This document shows positions 1 to 9,605 of a stretch of DNA of 64,000 nucleotides, piece after piece; positions within the stretch are counted from its first letter, which is position 1, and each line of letters opens with the position of its first letter. The notes below the pieces were generated by a model, which had not been told where the DNA came from, made no database searches, and saw nothing but the letters and a program-made list of their open reading frames with translations. A program made the position numbers and the translations under genes. The stretch covers positions 124,001-188,000 of the forward strand of contig JAHHHU010000007.1 of the NCBI GenBank assembly GCA_019359175.1. The letters run 5' to 3'. The DNA comes from Phormidium tanganyikae FI6-MK23. Lineage in GTDB: Bacteria; Cyanobacteriota; Cyanobacteriia; Leptolyngbyales; Leptolyngbyaceae.

Positions 1-306
1 TCAATTTTCATATACGAATCTAGCAATTTAGTCTAAACCTTTAACTTGTAGATAGACGTAATTGCGATCTGACGATTTCACCGGTTATGAATTATAATTT
101 TTCTAAAAGTTAAGCCTAAGTAATATTTCCTGAGAAAATTCAATAAAATTTGAAAATTTTTTAAAGCGACTTAAATCTAGGCGCAGAGGGACATATAGAA
201 ACTTCTACGTAGTTTGTATGAAAGAATCGTATCGAACAGCACTTGCGCGGGTCGCTTAATCGGGTTAATGTCTTCATCGAGACTTCACACCCAGGAGAGA
301 TACGTA
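1..306. other. AT-rich leader without a gene
   Basis: No convincing coding region lies upstream of the CAP-domain gene. The stretch is AT-rich. A TATAAT hexamer at 93-98 could be a -10 box, but no good -35 hexamer sits at the right distance. An open frame begins at 214, but its first 31 codons look non-coding and lack homology to the exported protein that follows, so this is probably the 5' untranslated leader. Confidence 0.4.
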
Positions 307-852
307 ATGCTGAAATTCATCCGCAGCAAATCCGTGCAAACCTTGGCAATGTCGGTGGGCATTGCAGCTACTGCATTTGTCGGTAGTGCGGTTCAAGCCC
401 AAACCGCAGCTTCAGGAGTGACTACATCTCAAAATCCAGCTTTCCAGATTGCTCAGGCAAGTTCGATCGCGGAAATGGAACGCGCAATTTTCAACGAAAT
501 CAATAAATACCGCGCCAACAAAGGCTTACGTCCGCTAGTTTGGAACGACGAAATCGCAAAACAAGCCCGTGAACACAGCCGCAACATGGCGAAGAAAATC
601 GTTCCGTTTGGACATCAAGGATTTGAGCAACGGGCGAAAGCGCTCAACAACAGCATTCAGTCGCGTGGAACTGGAGAAAATGTCGGTTGGGTGATGAGCC
701 GTCGCGACCCGTCAGGGAAAGTCATCGATGCCTGGATCAAAAGCCAAAAGCATCGTGAAAACATTGAAGGCGAATTCAGCATGACCGGAATCGGAATTGG
801 GTTGAGCGCGATGGGAGAGTACTACTTCACGCAAGGCTTTGTGCGGAAATAA
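307..852 (+). CDS. Secreted CAP-domain (SCP/PR-1-like) protein
   Basis: A 181-residue exported protein. The chosen ATG follows a strong Shine-Dalgarno (AGGAGA at 293-298) with 8 nt spacing. It gives a classical signal peptide: basic start MLKFIRSK, hydrophobic core AMSVGIAATAFVGS, cleavage near AVQAQ. The in-frame ATG at 214 would bury that signal. Residues from about 55 to the end form a CAP domain, with FNEINKYRANKGLRPL, GENVGW and HRENIEGEF as signature blocks. Bacterial CAP proteins are extracytoplasmic and their substrates are mostly unknown, so I assign the fold and location but no reaction. Confidence 0.85.
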   Translation: MLKFIRSKSVQTLAMSVGIAATAFVGSAVQAQTAASGVTTSQNPAFQIAQASSIAEMERAIFNEINKYRANKGLRPLVWNDEIAKQAREHSRNMAKKIVPFGHQGFEQRAKALNNSIQSRGTGENVGWVMSRRDPSGKVIDAWIKSQKHRENIEGEFSMTGIGIGLSAMGEYYFTQGFVRK

Positions 853-910
853 GGCACAGGCTGGCATCAGGTGTAAGATACGTGAGGTGTAAAATGACCT
901 ATCTTGCCTT

Positions 911-1540
911 ATGCAGCCGCGTGAATTTCAGATTTGCGATCGCGATCTCACTCCCGAACTCCTCGAACAGTTTCTAACCGCAACCGTGATCGCAGCCGAT
1001 ACGGAAACGATGGGGCTTCTACCGCAGCGCGATCGATTATGTTTAGTTCAGCTTTGTGATGAAAGTGATCGGGTGACTGTCGTCAGAATCGAGCGGGGAC
1101 AAACAGAAGCGCCGAATTTAAAGCGATTACTGGAAGCGCCCGAACTCACAAAGATCTTTCACTTCGCGCGATTTGACATCGCAACGCTGCGCTATCACTT
1201 GGGAATTCAAGTTACGCCTATTTTCTGCACCAAGCTTGCAAGTAAGCTAATTCGCACATATTCGCCCCGTCACGGATTAAAAGACGTAGTTCAGGAACTT
1301 GCAGGCGTAGAACTCGATAAAAGCGCTCAAAGCTCCGATTGGGGCAATGCAATGAATCTTTCGGAAGCACAACTGCAATATGCAGCGAATGATGTGCGGT
1401 ACTTGATCCAAGCTCGATCGAAGTTGATCGAAATGCTGGAACGCGAAGAACGTTTAGAACTTGCAGAGCAGTGTTTTCAATCTTTGCCTGTGTTTGCTCA
1501 ATTGGATATCTTGCAATATTCAAATGTGTTTGAGCATTAA
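911..1540 (+). CDS. RNase D-like 3'-5' exonuclease (DEDDy)
   Basis: A 209-residue DEDD-superfamily exonuclease. Visible motifs are Exo I ADTETMGL (D and E), Exo II around HFARFDIATLRYHLG, and Exo III YAANDVRYL with the Tyr and Asp of the DEDDy subtype. It is far shorter than E. coli RNase D because no HRDC domains follow the nuclease fold. Such short proteins are common in cyanobacteria and probably trim structured RNA 3' ends. It starts 59 nt after the CAP gene and converges on ftsI with only a few bases between the stops. The fold is certain; the substrate is not known. Confidence 0.88.
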   Translation: MQPREFQICDRDLTPELLEQFLTATVIAADTETMGLLPQRDRLCLVQLCDESDRVTVVRIERGQTEAPNLKRLLEAPELTKIFHFARFDIATLRYHLGIQVTPIFCTKLASKLIRTYSPRHGLKDVVQELAGVELDKSAQSSDWGNAMNLSEAQLQYAANDVRYLIQARSKLIEMLEREERLELAEQCFQSLPVFAQLDILQYSNVFEH

Positions 1541-1545
1541 TCAAG

Positions 1546-3447
1546 CTACGGTGTCGGGCTAGGACTCGGAGACGCAGCCGGATCAGGCATACTCGGCGGA
1601 ATTTTATCGGCAACAATCAGCGCTTCCATCACTGCTTTAACAATCGGAGCTGCCACCGTCGAACCAAACGCATCTTCACCCTTCGGCTCATCGATCACTG
1701 CTGCAACAACATATCGAGGAGCCTCGATCGGGAAAATACTCACAAAACTCGTAATCTTCGCGCCTTCGATATAGCCACCGTTTGCGCTCGCTTTCTGGGC
1801 AGTTCCGGTTTTGCCTCCGATGCGATAGTTCGGAATTTGCGCTGCTTTCCCGGTTCCGTTCTGTACCACAGATTCCATCATGCGGAGAACAGTTTGAGCC
1901 GTTTGCGGGGAAAAGATTTGCTTCGATTCGGTGTGGGGAGACTGCCAGTAAGGTTGTCCATTCTCATCGAATAAGCCTTGAACCACATGAGGCGTGAGCA
2001 ATTTACCGCCGCTTGCCAAAATGCCGTGGAGTTGAACGAGTTGCAGCGCTGTGAGCGAGAAACCTTGCCCAAACGCACTGGTCGCCGCATCGACTGGAGA
2101 TTCTGAGAAGGTCTTTTGATCTTTAAGCTGTCCAGCGGTTTCAAACGGAAGATCAGTTCCCGTGAGCTGTCCTAACCCGATCTTTTGCAGCCAAGCATAG
2201 TAAGTCGGTCGGGGCATCTGTTGCACAATCCGCACCATTCCCACATTGCTCGAATGCTCCAGAATCTGTGTAATCGTGCTGGCTCCGCGTGCGCCTGCGC
2301 TGGAATAATCGAAGTTCTGAATAGGCCAGCCGTCGATTTGAATCGCGCCTTCATCATTGATAATCTGATTCGGTTTGATCGCTCCTGCTTCAAGCGCGAT
2401 CGCAACATTCAAGGGCTTAAAAGTTGATCCCGGTTCATACAAATCCGTTAACGCCCAGTTTTTAAACTGCTCGACTTTCGCTTTATAAAATTCATTCGGA
2501 TCGTAAGACGGATCAGCCGCTAGTGCGCGAATTTCACCGTTTTTAGCATCCATTACGATCACGACACCGCGCTTTGCGTTGAATTTCTTTAACTGCGGTT
2601 GGAGTGCGGTAATGGCAGCGCGTTGGACTCGACTATCGATCGACAATTGCAAATGCAAGTTATCCATCTGCAAAAATCCGCCGGGAATGCGATCGGGCAT
2701 CATCACGCCTGATCCCGTCCGACTCAACCGCACCGATTTCACCGATCGTTCGAGCAAATTCTTGTGGCTATATTCGACTCCCGCTTGCCCGATACGATCG
2801 ATATCCAAATATCCGACTACATCCGCCGCGATACTCTGCTGTGGATAAAGGCGTTGTTGCTGTTGCGCGAGTTCTAATCCATCAATTTGCAGGGCTTGAA
2901 TGCGATCGGCAGCCGATTCGGACACGGCATATTCGACTCGGATTCCACTTTCTGCTGAGTTCAGTCGTTGCAGCAAATCGCCCGCAGGTGTGCCCAAAAT
3001 CGTAGAGAGTTTGGTTGCGACCTCGGTTTTAGGAGATTTAAACGAAATCGGGTGAGCATACAGGGTGTAGACCGGACGATCGATCGCTAAAACATTTCCA
3101 TTGCGATCGATAATTGGGCGGCGAGGCACGAACGGACGTAAAAAAGTCGTTTGTTGAGCGCGTGCCTGTTTCAGTAAACCTGAGGATTGGAAAACTTGCA
3201 GTCGGACTAGATTTAAAGTCAAGAGTCCCGTCACACCGATCAAGATTGCCCAAACGAGAAAAAGGCGACGAACGCTTGGTTTTGCTTGTGCCGTGCGGAA
3301 TCGATCGACAATCTGAGCTGTCGTCGAGGAGTGCAAAACTCGATCGCGAAACTGTTCCACGATCGGCGGTAAGCTCGATCGGACAGAACGGAAGGAACTT
3401 GGCGACGGGCGACGGGGTGAGGAGGGGGCCTTTCCTCGTTTTGACAT
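1546..3447 (-). CDS. ftsI: Penicillin-binding protein, septal transpeptidase FtsI/PBP2 family
   Basis: A 633-residue class B penicillin-binding protein that cross-links septal peptidoglycan. A basic, proline/serine-rich cytoplasmic tail (about 1-60) is followed by one membrane anchor (LFLVWAILIGVTGLLTLNLV), a dimerisation/pedestal domain, and the transpeptidase. The active-site motifs are S341-T-F-K344, SSN (in EHSSNVGM) and KTG (in GGKTGTAQ). The C-terminus ends in a Pro-Ser-rich tail. It starts 2 nt after the FtsL-like gene, as in division clusters where ftsL precedes ftsI, so the two are almost certainly cotranscribed. Confidence 0.93.
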   Translation of the reverse strand: MSKRGKAPSSPRRPSPSSFRSVRSSLPPIVEQFRDRVLHSSTTAQIVDRFRTAQAKPSVRRLFLVWAILIGVTGLLTLNLVRLQVFQSSGLLKQARAQQTTFLRPFVPRRPIIDRNGNVLAIDRPVYTLYAHPISFKSPKTEVATKLSTILGTPAGDLLQRLNSAESGIRVEYAVSESAADRIQALQIDGLELAQQQQRLYPQQSIAADVVGYLDIDRIGQAGVEYSHKNLLERSVKSVRLSRTGSGVMMPDRIPGGFLQMDNLHLQLSIDSRVQRAAITALQPQLKKFNAKRGVVIVMDAKNGEIRALAADPSYDPNEFYKAKVEQFKNWALTDLYEPGSTFKPLNVAIALEAGAIKPNQIINDEGAIQIDGWPIQNFDYSSAGARGASTITQILEHSSNVGMVRIVQQMPRPTYYAWLQKIGLGQLTGTDLPFETAGQLKDQKTFSESPVDAATSAFGQGFSLTALQLVQLHGILASGGKLLTPHVVQGLFDENGQPYWQSPHTESKQIFSPQTAQTVLRMMESVVQNGTGKAAQIPNYRIGGKTGTAQKASANGGYIEGAKITSFVSIFPIEAPRYVVAAVIDEPKGEDAFGSTVAAPIVKAVMEALIVADKIPPSMPDPAASPSPSPTP

Positions 3448-3449
3448 GA

Positions 3450-3872
3450 CTAATATCCTAGAGGTGCAACGGGCGAGGATTGCGAAGATGCACTGACGGG
3501 CTTTTCAGGACGAGCCGGAGCGGGTCTAAGAAAAATCAGGCTGTCGGGATTTTGTGGAACCAGACTTGCGCCGGGGCGATTTGACTGATTCGCGATCTGA
3601 TTTTTTAGCACTTCTCCGTTTGCCGTAAACTGGCGTTCATTCCGGCGAAGCTGTTCCAGTTTGCTGTACTCTTTGCCCCAAAGCTGTTGAGCATACACCG
3701 TCCATCCGTAAACCGCAAGTACCGCTCCCGCCAACACAAAGGTTGCAAATACGGAAACTTGCTGAGTCAGCAGCAGCGATCGTAACCACTGAGGAGGCTT
3801 CTCCGGGTTGGGTAACTGCCGCACCGATGCCGTTGGTTTTCTCGATCGTTTGGAATTGAGTGCCGCAGCCAT
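3450..3872 (-). CDS. FtsL-like cell-division membrane protein
   Basis: About 140 residues in the bitopic layout of FtsL/DivIC proteins: a basic proline-rich N-terminus, one transmembrane helix (VSVFATFVLAGAVLAVYGWTV), then a short heptad-like stretch (YSKLEQLRRNERQFTANGEVL) and a low-complexity tail. I chose the ATG at 3872 (MAAALNSKR). An open frame extends 18 codons further upstream without a recognisable feature. Sequence identity to FtsL is usually very low, so the call rests on topology and its place directly before ftsI. It would help scaffold the divisome. Confidence 0.7.
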   Translation of the reverse strand: MAAALNSKRSRKPTASVRQLPNPEKPPQWLRSLLLTQQVSVFATFVLAGAVLAVYGWTVYAQQLWGKEYSKLEQLRRNERQFTANGEVLKNQIANQSNRPGASLVPQNPDSLIFLRPAPARPEKPVSASSQSSPVAPLGY

Positions 3873-3986
3873 ATCGCCCTCACACACCTTGGTACTCTGA
3901 ACGCAGAAAGATTGATCGTCCTTCAAGCGAACATTGTATCGGTAGTTTTAGTGTGTGAAGACGAAAGTAACGTAAATTCCGTATTC

Positions 3987-6716
3987 TCACCCGATCGGCA
4001 GTACCAATCGGCTCATGATGCGTCCATCGTCGAGTTTGTAAAGGTTGAATTCCGATCCCATTTGCTGCATCAAGGCTTGACAGATTGCCAAATGTAACCC
4101 AGGAGTTTTATCAAGTGTAGACGGAGCCAGTAAATCTACGGCGCGTCCAGCTTCGAGATCTTCGACTAGCCGAGGCTCGATCGTGCCATCGTCGGTGATA
4201 GCGATTTCCATCCACTGCGAATCAATTTGACGACACCAAATATCAATCCGTCCGCCGGGATTCGCTCGCTGACAGGCGATCAGCAGCAATTCATACAGCA
4301 CGAGTTCGATTTTGGTGATGTCTCCGAAAATCATCGGATTGATTTCGTGATGCACTTGTGACCAGAGTTGGCGCTGTTTGATCAAATGATCTACGCGATC
4401 GAGGGCGCGTCTGACGAGTCCAACCATTTGCACTGTTTCACTTCTCACCGTAAGTTGCCATTGTTCGTCGCGAACGACTTGGCGCACAGGTTCGATCGCG
4501 TCGTCGATTTGCCGGACTAACTGGGCTTGGCGAGGCGCTTCAGCAGAAAGCTCACTCAATCGAGAAACGCTAAATTTCACCGATCGATACATATCTTCCA
4601 ACCGACGATGCTTATACCAACTGAGTCGCTCTAATCGATCGCGATCGCGTTTTAATGCTTCGGACACCATTAGATGTCGTCGTGACCAAGCGAGTTGAGC
4701 GACCAACGTATTTAAAACAGTGAGATGTCGATCGAGCCAGTGTCGCCCCAAACTATCCGCCACCAGTAAAACAGCGGTCGGTTCGTGTTCGGGTGCAGTT
4801 CTCAGCGTGATCGCTAGCAATTGACCGATGCCAGGAGCATTTAACCATTGCCGGGTTTCGATCGGGATTTCGTCGATCGAAACTGGCAAAATTCCGTCAT
4901 GAGCAAGAACGCGACGGAGAAAAATATCGGTTTCGATCGAGACTTTCAGGACAGGAGCGATGTTGAATTTGCGATCAGCGTTCGATTGCACAATTCGCCC
5001 AACTCGTCGACCCGCCGACCACGCGACCAGTACCGCCATCGGAGCTTCTAGAATCTGCGCGATGTACTGCAACGCTGATTTTTCTAATAGATCTAAATGC
5101 TGAGTCTGCTGAATCGTGTTCAAACCCCATTGAATTGTTTGATAGATTTTCTGCTGTTGGTCGTTCTGCTGCTGAAGTCGCCACTGTCTCAGAACAATTC
5201 CAATTTGTTGAGCCGCAATTTTCGCAAACTCACCCTCTGACTGATTCCACGATCGAGGAGTTTCGTGCGCCAAGACCAGCAATCCCTCTACGGTCTGTCC
5301 GGGTGCAGTATTGCAGACTAACAGCGATCTCACTCCCAGTTCTAACAATGGAGTCCGCCACGCCGCAAAGCGTAGATCGTCTTCTAAGTTTTCAATCGCG
5401 ATCGCGTTGGGTTGTTTTTCTAGCATTTGCCAATCGATCGGGCTGAGTGATGCCAACCACGAAGGCAACGGTCGCTTATATTTCGGCTGAGTTTGATAGC
5501 GCACTTCAAACGCATCGTGATCCGAGTCGTACAGTAACGCGAGAACACGATCGACATTCAACCGCTGATTTAATAACGTTGCTGCATTCTGAAGTGCAGA
5601 AACACCGTCGCCTGTGCTGTAAATTGCTTGAGCAATTTTGGCGGTTAGAGCTTGATCGAGTTTGATTTGTTCGATCGTGTCTTCCATGCCTTCGAGCGGT
5701 GATACGAGTGAAATCAACTGCGCGGCTGCCCGCATGAACTGTTTATCCTCGTCCTGCCAAACTTTCGGCACGTCGCTTTCTGCTGCAATAAATCCGAGTA
5801 GTTCATTTTGGTAAAGAATCGGAGCCGCGATCAGCGATCGAGCGCGAATGTATTCCATCACTCGCACGGTGATTTCGGCTTTGAGCATTCCCATCGATTC
5901 CCCGATCGCAATCACCTGATCCGCTTGCAATGCTTGATAAAATCCGCTCATTTCCTGAACGGTTAAGCCCGATGATTCATCGATCAATCGAGTTGCTTTC
6001 TGATTCGTTGCCCTGCGCCAAAAATAGCGGCGCGTCCGTTCAAACCAATACACGCTAGTCCGACCAGGCTGAACAAAGTTCTGAGTTTGTTCAATAATGC
6101 GATTGAGTCGGCGATCAAAATTCGGCAGCGATCGCAGTTCCGAAAGTATCGCTAACATTGGGCGATCAAGTGGTTTAATCTGTTGTCGCTTCCAGTTCTG
6201 TTCTGCAATTTCTAGCGTTGCCGCAAATTCTCCTAACACCATTGAGATTAGCGCTTGTTCTTCGGGTTTCGGAAAATTTCCCCACAGACGCGATCCGACG
6301 ATCGCCACTCCATAACACTGAGCTTTGAACGAAATCGGAAAAAGCATCGTGCCTTGAATGTTCGCTTTTTCAGCAAATTTTCGCCATTCATTGGCTCGCT
6401 GTTCCGCCCGCAGATCAGGCAGAGTGAACGGTTTTTGCTGAATCACCACTTGTTCGAGAATATCTCCAGGAGTCAGCGCAAATCGTTGTTTTAGCAAAGG
6501 TGCATCCTTGAGCGGACTCTTACCGCCTTTGCCAAACAAGCGATGTTCAGCGCGATCGTACAACCCAATCCAGACGAGATCGAAGGAAAAACAGGTGTTG
6601 AAATAAGCGTAAACCGTTTCGATCGCAACCGTGTCACCCTCGCGCAACTGTTGTAGGACGCGACCGAGGGCAGTGAGTTGTTGTTCAGATTGCGTTGTCT
6701 CTTTCGAGTGACCCAT
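3987..6716 (-). CDS. Multi-GAF sensor protein with degenerate histidine-kinase-like C-terminus
   Basis: A 909-residue soluble protein. Roughly four GAF-type sensory modules fill residues 20-690; the first is seen around FDLVWIGLYD to GVAIVGSRLW. The last 200 residues look like a sensor kinase dimerisation/ATPase region, but the catalytic boxes are eroded. The H-box region reads WYKHRRLEDMY rather than HE(I/L)RTP. The N-box region reads KIELVLYELLLIACQRAN, without the usual Asn-Ala. The G1 position reads DDGTIEP rather than DxGxG. I infer a regulatory pseudokinase or scaffold rather than an active kinase. It is divergent from pyrD. Ligands are unknown, and no chromophore cysteine motif is evident. 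Confidence 0.75.
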   Translation of the reverse strand: MGHSKETTQSEQQLTALGRVLQQLREGDTVAIETVYAYFNTCFSFDLVWIGLYDRAEHRLFGKGGKSPLKDAPLLKQRFALTPGDILEQVVIQQKPFTLPDLRAEQRANEWRKFAEKANIQGTMLFPISFKAQCYGVAIVGSRLWGNFPKPEEQALISMVLGEFAATLEIAEQNWKRQQIKPLDRPMLAILSELRSLPNFDRRLNRIIEQTQNFVQPGRTSVYWFERTRRYFWRRATNQKATRLIDESSGLTVQEMSGFYQALQADQVIAIGESMGMLKAEITVRVMEYIRARSLIAAPILYQNELLGFIAAESDVPKVWQDEDKQFMRAAAQLISLVSPLEGMEDTIEQIKLDQALTAKIAQAIYSTGDGVSALQNAATLLNQRLNVDRVLALLYDSDHDAFEVRYQTQPKYKRPLPSWLASLSPIDWQMLEKQPNAIAIENLEDDLRFAAWRTPLLELGVRSLLVCNTAPGQTVEGLLVLAHETPRSWNQSEGEFAKIAAQQIGIVLRQWRLQQQNDQQQKIYQTIQWGLNTIQQTQHLDLLEKSALQYIAQILEAPMAVLVAWSAGRRVGRIVQSNADRKFNIAPVLKVSIETDIFLRRVLAHDGILPVSIDEIPIETRQWLNAPGIGQLLAITLRTAPEHEPTAVLLVADSLGRHWLDRHLTVLNTLVAQLAWSRRHLMVSEALKRDRDRLERLSWYKHRRLEDMYRSVKFSVSRLSELSAEAPRQAQLVRQIDDAIEPVRQVVRDEQWQLTVRSETVQMVGLVRRALDRVDHLIKQRQLWSQVHHEINPMIFGDITKIELVLYELLLIACQRANPGGRIDIWCRQIDSQWMEIAITDDGTIEPRLVEDLEAGRAVDLLAPSTLDKTPGLHLAICQALMQQMGSEFNLYKLDDGRIMSRLVLPIG

Positions 6717-6874
6717 GTGATCAGCCAGGGGGATAGCGCACGGGGCAGGCGGACTTGCCTACTCGTTTTTTAGAGTGCCCGGAGGGAATGGGTTTTGCAC
6801 GAGTTCAATCCGTCGATCGCGGCTCAAAATGCGCTACTGTAGCGTTGCTCTCTTGTTTTTTCTCGATTTTTCCT

Positions 6875-7978
6875 GTGTCAGATTTATATCGATCGATTCT
6901 TCGTCCGGTTCTGTTTTCTGGATTGAATGCTGATCCGGAGTGGCTCCATGTTCAGACTTTGCGATCGCTGTCGTGGCTCAACTCTTCGGATTGGCTGCGA
7001 TCGCAAGTTGATCGGCTCTATGGCTGTGAGTCTCCGCAGTTGTCGCAGTCGCTTTGGGGGTTGAGGTTTCCAAATCTGATCGGGTTGGCGGCAGGCTTTG
7101 ATAAAGATGGAGTGGCGGCGAATATTTGGTCAAGTTTTGGGTTTGGGTTTGCGGAATTGGGAACGGTGACGTTTCACGCTCAACCCGGAAATCCTCAGCC
7201 ACGCTTGTTTCGCTTGACTGAAGATCTCGCAGCCCTCAATCGAATGGGATTTAACAATCAAGGCGCGGCTGCCCTTCGGTCGCGGCTTGAACAACGACAA
7301 CAGGGAATCCCGATCGGAATCAATTTAGGCAAGTCGAAAATCACGCCGCTTGATGCTGCCGCAGAAGATTATTTGGGCAGTTTTCGATTGTTGAAGTCGC
7401 TCGGCGACTACTTTGTCGTGAATGTGAGTTCTCCGAATACACCGGGACTACGATCGCTGCAAGCAACGGATCAGCTAGAACCCATTCTGTCTGCACTGCA
7501 AGCCGAGAATCAATCGGAAAAGCCGCTTCTCGTAAAGATTGCACCCGATTTGGAATGGGAAGATATTTCTGCGATCGTGGATCTGGCTCAACGTTATCAA
7601 CTTTCTGGAATCATTGCGACGAATACAACAATCCGCAGAGATGGACTGAAAACACAAACCGTTGGCGGAAATTCGATCGCCCAAGAAGCAGGTGGAATTA
7701 GTGGCGCTCCGGTGAGAGATCGATCGACGGAAGTGATTCGATCAATCTGGAAACACACGCAGGGAAGCTTGCCGATCGTGGGTGTGGGCGGTGTGTTTTC
7801 AGCCGAGGATGCTTGGGAAAAGATTACGGCGGGCGCAAGTCTGGTTCAGGTCTATACGGGTTGGGTTTATGAAGGGCCGACAATGGTGAAACGGATTTTG
7901 CAGGGATTAGAGGAACGGTTAGCGCGATCGAGCTTTGAAAGTTTGAAAGATGCGATCGGATCAGCGAACAGAGTTTAA
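6875..7978 (+). CDS. pyrD: Dihydroorotate dehydrogenase (quinone), class 2
   Basis: A 367-residue class 2 (membrane-associated, quinone-linked) enzyme that oxidises dihydroorotate to orotate in pyrimidine synthesis. An N-terminal helix ([13 protein letters not shown]) precedes the FMN barrel. Visible blocks are [32 protein letters not shown] (catalytic Ser region), IIATNTTI and GVGGVFS near the FMN phosphate. I chose the GTG at 6875 because homology begins there. The frame is open back to 6755 but those 40 codons do not resemble the family. An ATG at 6788 is the alternative. Confidence 0.92.
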   Translation: MSDLYRSILRPVLFSGLNADPEWLHVQTLRSLSWLNSSDWLRSQVDRLYGCESPQLSQSLWGLRFPNLIGLAAGFDKDGVAANIWSSFGFGFAELGTVTFHAQPGNPQPRLFRLTEDLAALNRMGFNNQGAAALRSRLEQRQQGIPIGINLGKSKITPLDAAAEDYLGSFRLLKSLGDYFVVNVSSPNTPGLRSLQATDQLEPILSALQAENQSEKPLLVKIAPDLEWEDISAIVDLAQRYQLSGIIATNTTIRRDGLKTQTVGGNSIAQEAGGISGAPVRDRSTEVIRSIWKHTQGSLPIVGVGGVFSAEDAWEKITAGASLVQVYTGWVYEGPTMVKRILQGLEERLARSSFESLKDAIGSANRV

Positions 7979-8022
7979 TGTACATTCGACCCGTTTTTTC
8001 GCTTCGTTTCGGCCAGCTTCTG

Positions 8023-8102
8023 CCCCCTAAGTCCCCCATTTTGGGGGACTTTGAACCTGAGCGTTTGGCTTGAAGTCCCCAAAATGGGGGATTTAGGGGG
8101 GC
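8023..8102. repeat. Palindromic CCCCCTAAGTCCCCC repeat, diverged MITE copy
   Basis: Imperfect inverted repeat. The left half reads CCCCCTAAGTCCCCCATTTT and continues GGGGGACT. The right half reads AGTCCCCAAAATGGGGGATT and continues TAGGGGGG. Left of it, 7999-8020 (TCGCTTCGTTTCGGCCAGCTTC) resembles the matching flank of the second copy at 50187-50208, so homology extends past the palindrome. Clear terminal repeats are not preserved here. It lies between pyrD and the sulfotransferase gene and could also fold as a terminator for pyrD. Confidence 0.7.
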
Positions 8103-8222
8103 TTACCGGATTTGCAATCGAAGCGGGAAGTTTCACTGCACTCGTGCACCTTTAACCCTACAGAGTGATGCGGGGATCAAAGGGCTTTCCAATATTAAAA
8201 AAGAAAGCTCTGATAGTTCAGC

Positions 8223-9005
8223 ATGAAAACAGCGTTTCTAATCTTAGGCGCACAACGCAGTGGTACATCGGTTACAAGCCATATCCTCTCGAAATTCGGT
8301 ATCGATTTTGGCTCAGATCAACATTTTATTCAGGGTGGACACAATCCGATTTTCTTTGAGCTGCAATGGATCAATGATGCCAATAACCAGTTAATTCAAA
8401 CATTAGGGCATCGATACACAGATTTTTTCTTACCGATCGAGCAAGATTTTGAAAGCGATCGATTCACCCAGCACGAGGAAAATCTACACCGTAAAATTCT
8501 TCAGGAATGGGGCGAAACTTCGTCGATCGGACTGAAAGATCCGCGCTTTTCGCTCACTCTTCCAGTTTGGCAACGAGTTCTTTCAGCAGCGGATTATCGT
8601 TTGAATGTAATTCTTGCATTTCGCTCACCGTCTAGCTTTCTCAAGTCGAATCAATCGCTGTTTCACAACTGGGAAGGCTGGGATATCGATCGCCATCTGC
8701 GGTTCTGGCTACAACTCAACTTAGCTGCAACCTACTTTACTCGCGATCTGCCCGTCTATTTTCTTTGCTATGAGGATCTGATGATGAATCCGCACGAAGA
8801 AACTGAACAATTCGCAAATTATTTCAAGCTCGATCCTACCTTTGTCGATCGTGCAGCGGCAGTTATCGATCGCTCTCACTACCATCATCAAGCTTCGACT
8901 GAAACGGGTGTTGCTTTGATTGATGAGTATTATCAGCGGTTACGATCGCACATCGTTTCTACTACCGATTATGTGAACTATGGCAAAGCTAGCAGCTTAC
9001 GTTAA
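8223..9005 (+). CDS. Sulfotransferase family protein
   Basis: A 260-residue sulfotransferase. The PAPS 5'-phosphosulfate loop is LGAQRSGTSVTSHIL near the N-terminus. A 3'-phosphate-binding block (LAFRSPSSFLKSNQS) lies in the middle and YFLCYEDLMMNP further on. The enzyme moves sulfate from PAPS to a hydroxyl or amine of an unknown acceptor, perhaps a sugar or exopolysaccharide. Its stop codon directly abuts the start of the APS kinase gene, so donor-making and donor-using steps are probably cotranscribed. No glycosyltransferase lies nearby to suggest the acceptor. Confidence 0.85.
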   Translation: MKTAFLILGAQRSGTSVTSHILSKFGIDFGSDQHFIQGGHNPIFFELQWINDANNQLIQTLGHRYTDFFLPIEQDFESDRFTQHEENLHRKILQEWGETSSIGLKDPRFSLTLPVWQRVLSAADYRLNVILAFRSPSSFLKSNQSLFHNWEGWDIDRHLRFWLQLNLAATYFTRDLPVYFLCYEDLMMNPHEETEQFANYFKLDPTFVDRAAAVIDRSHYHHQASTETGVALIDEYYQRLRSHIVSTTDYVNYGKASSLR

Positions 9006-9605
9006 ATGAATATGCTTCACAACATTGAACAGCTAGAGCGCGTCGAATCTCAAATCACCCAGAAAGGCTTAACCGTTTGGTTTACAGGATTGAGCGGCGC
9101 AGGCAAAACAACCATCTGCCAAGCCGTTTACAATAAGCTGATCGAGCAAAGCTTAAAAGTCGAACATTTAGACGGGGACTTAGTGCGCCAAACCTTGACA
9201 AAAGGATTGGGATTTAGTCGCGTCGATCGAGAAGAAAACATTCGCCGCATCGGTTTCGTCGCTCACTTACTCACTCGCAATGATGTGATTGTTCTCGTCT
9301 CAGCGATTTCGCCTTATCGATCGGCACGGCAAGAAGTCCGACAGCAAATCGGCGCATTCGTTGAAGTGTTCGTGAATGCGCCGTTATCCGTCTGCGAACA
9401 GCGAGATGTCAAAGGACTCTATCAGCGGGCGCGAAATGGAGAAATTCAGCGCTTTACAGGAATCGATGATCCGTATGAGTCGCCTTTGAATCCAGAAGTC
9501 ACTTGCTCGACTGCAGAAGAAACGATCGAGCAAAGTGTTACCAAGGTCATCCAGGCAATCACGATCGCTAATTTCCCCGCACCGTCAGCCGATAATCTCG
9601 ATTGA
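9006..9605 (+). CDS. cysC: Adenylylsulfate kinase (APS kinase)
   Basis: A 199-residue kinase that phosphorylates adenosine 5'-phosphosulfate to PAPS. Walker A is GLSGAGKTT, followed by the APS-binding blocks DGDLVRQTLTKGLGFS and REENIRRIGFVA, and then FTGIDDPYESPLNPEV. It is full length for a stand-alone CysC with no fused sulfurylase. The start ATG lies immediately after the TAA of the sulfotransferase gene. Its 3' end overlaps the convergent gene on the other strand by 38 nt. It supplies PAPS for the adjacent sulfotransferase, for assimilation, or for both. Confidence 0.93.
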   Translation: MNMLHNIEQLERVESQITQKGLTVWFTGLSGAGKTTICQAVYNKLIEQSLKVEHLDGDLVRQTLTKGLGFSRVDREENIRRIGFVAHLLTRNDVIVLVSAISPYRSARQEVRQQIGAFVEVFVNAPLSVCEQRDVKGLYQRARNGEIQRFTGIDDPYESPLNPEVTCSTAEETIEQSVTKVIQAITIANFPAPSADNLD

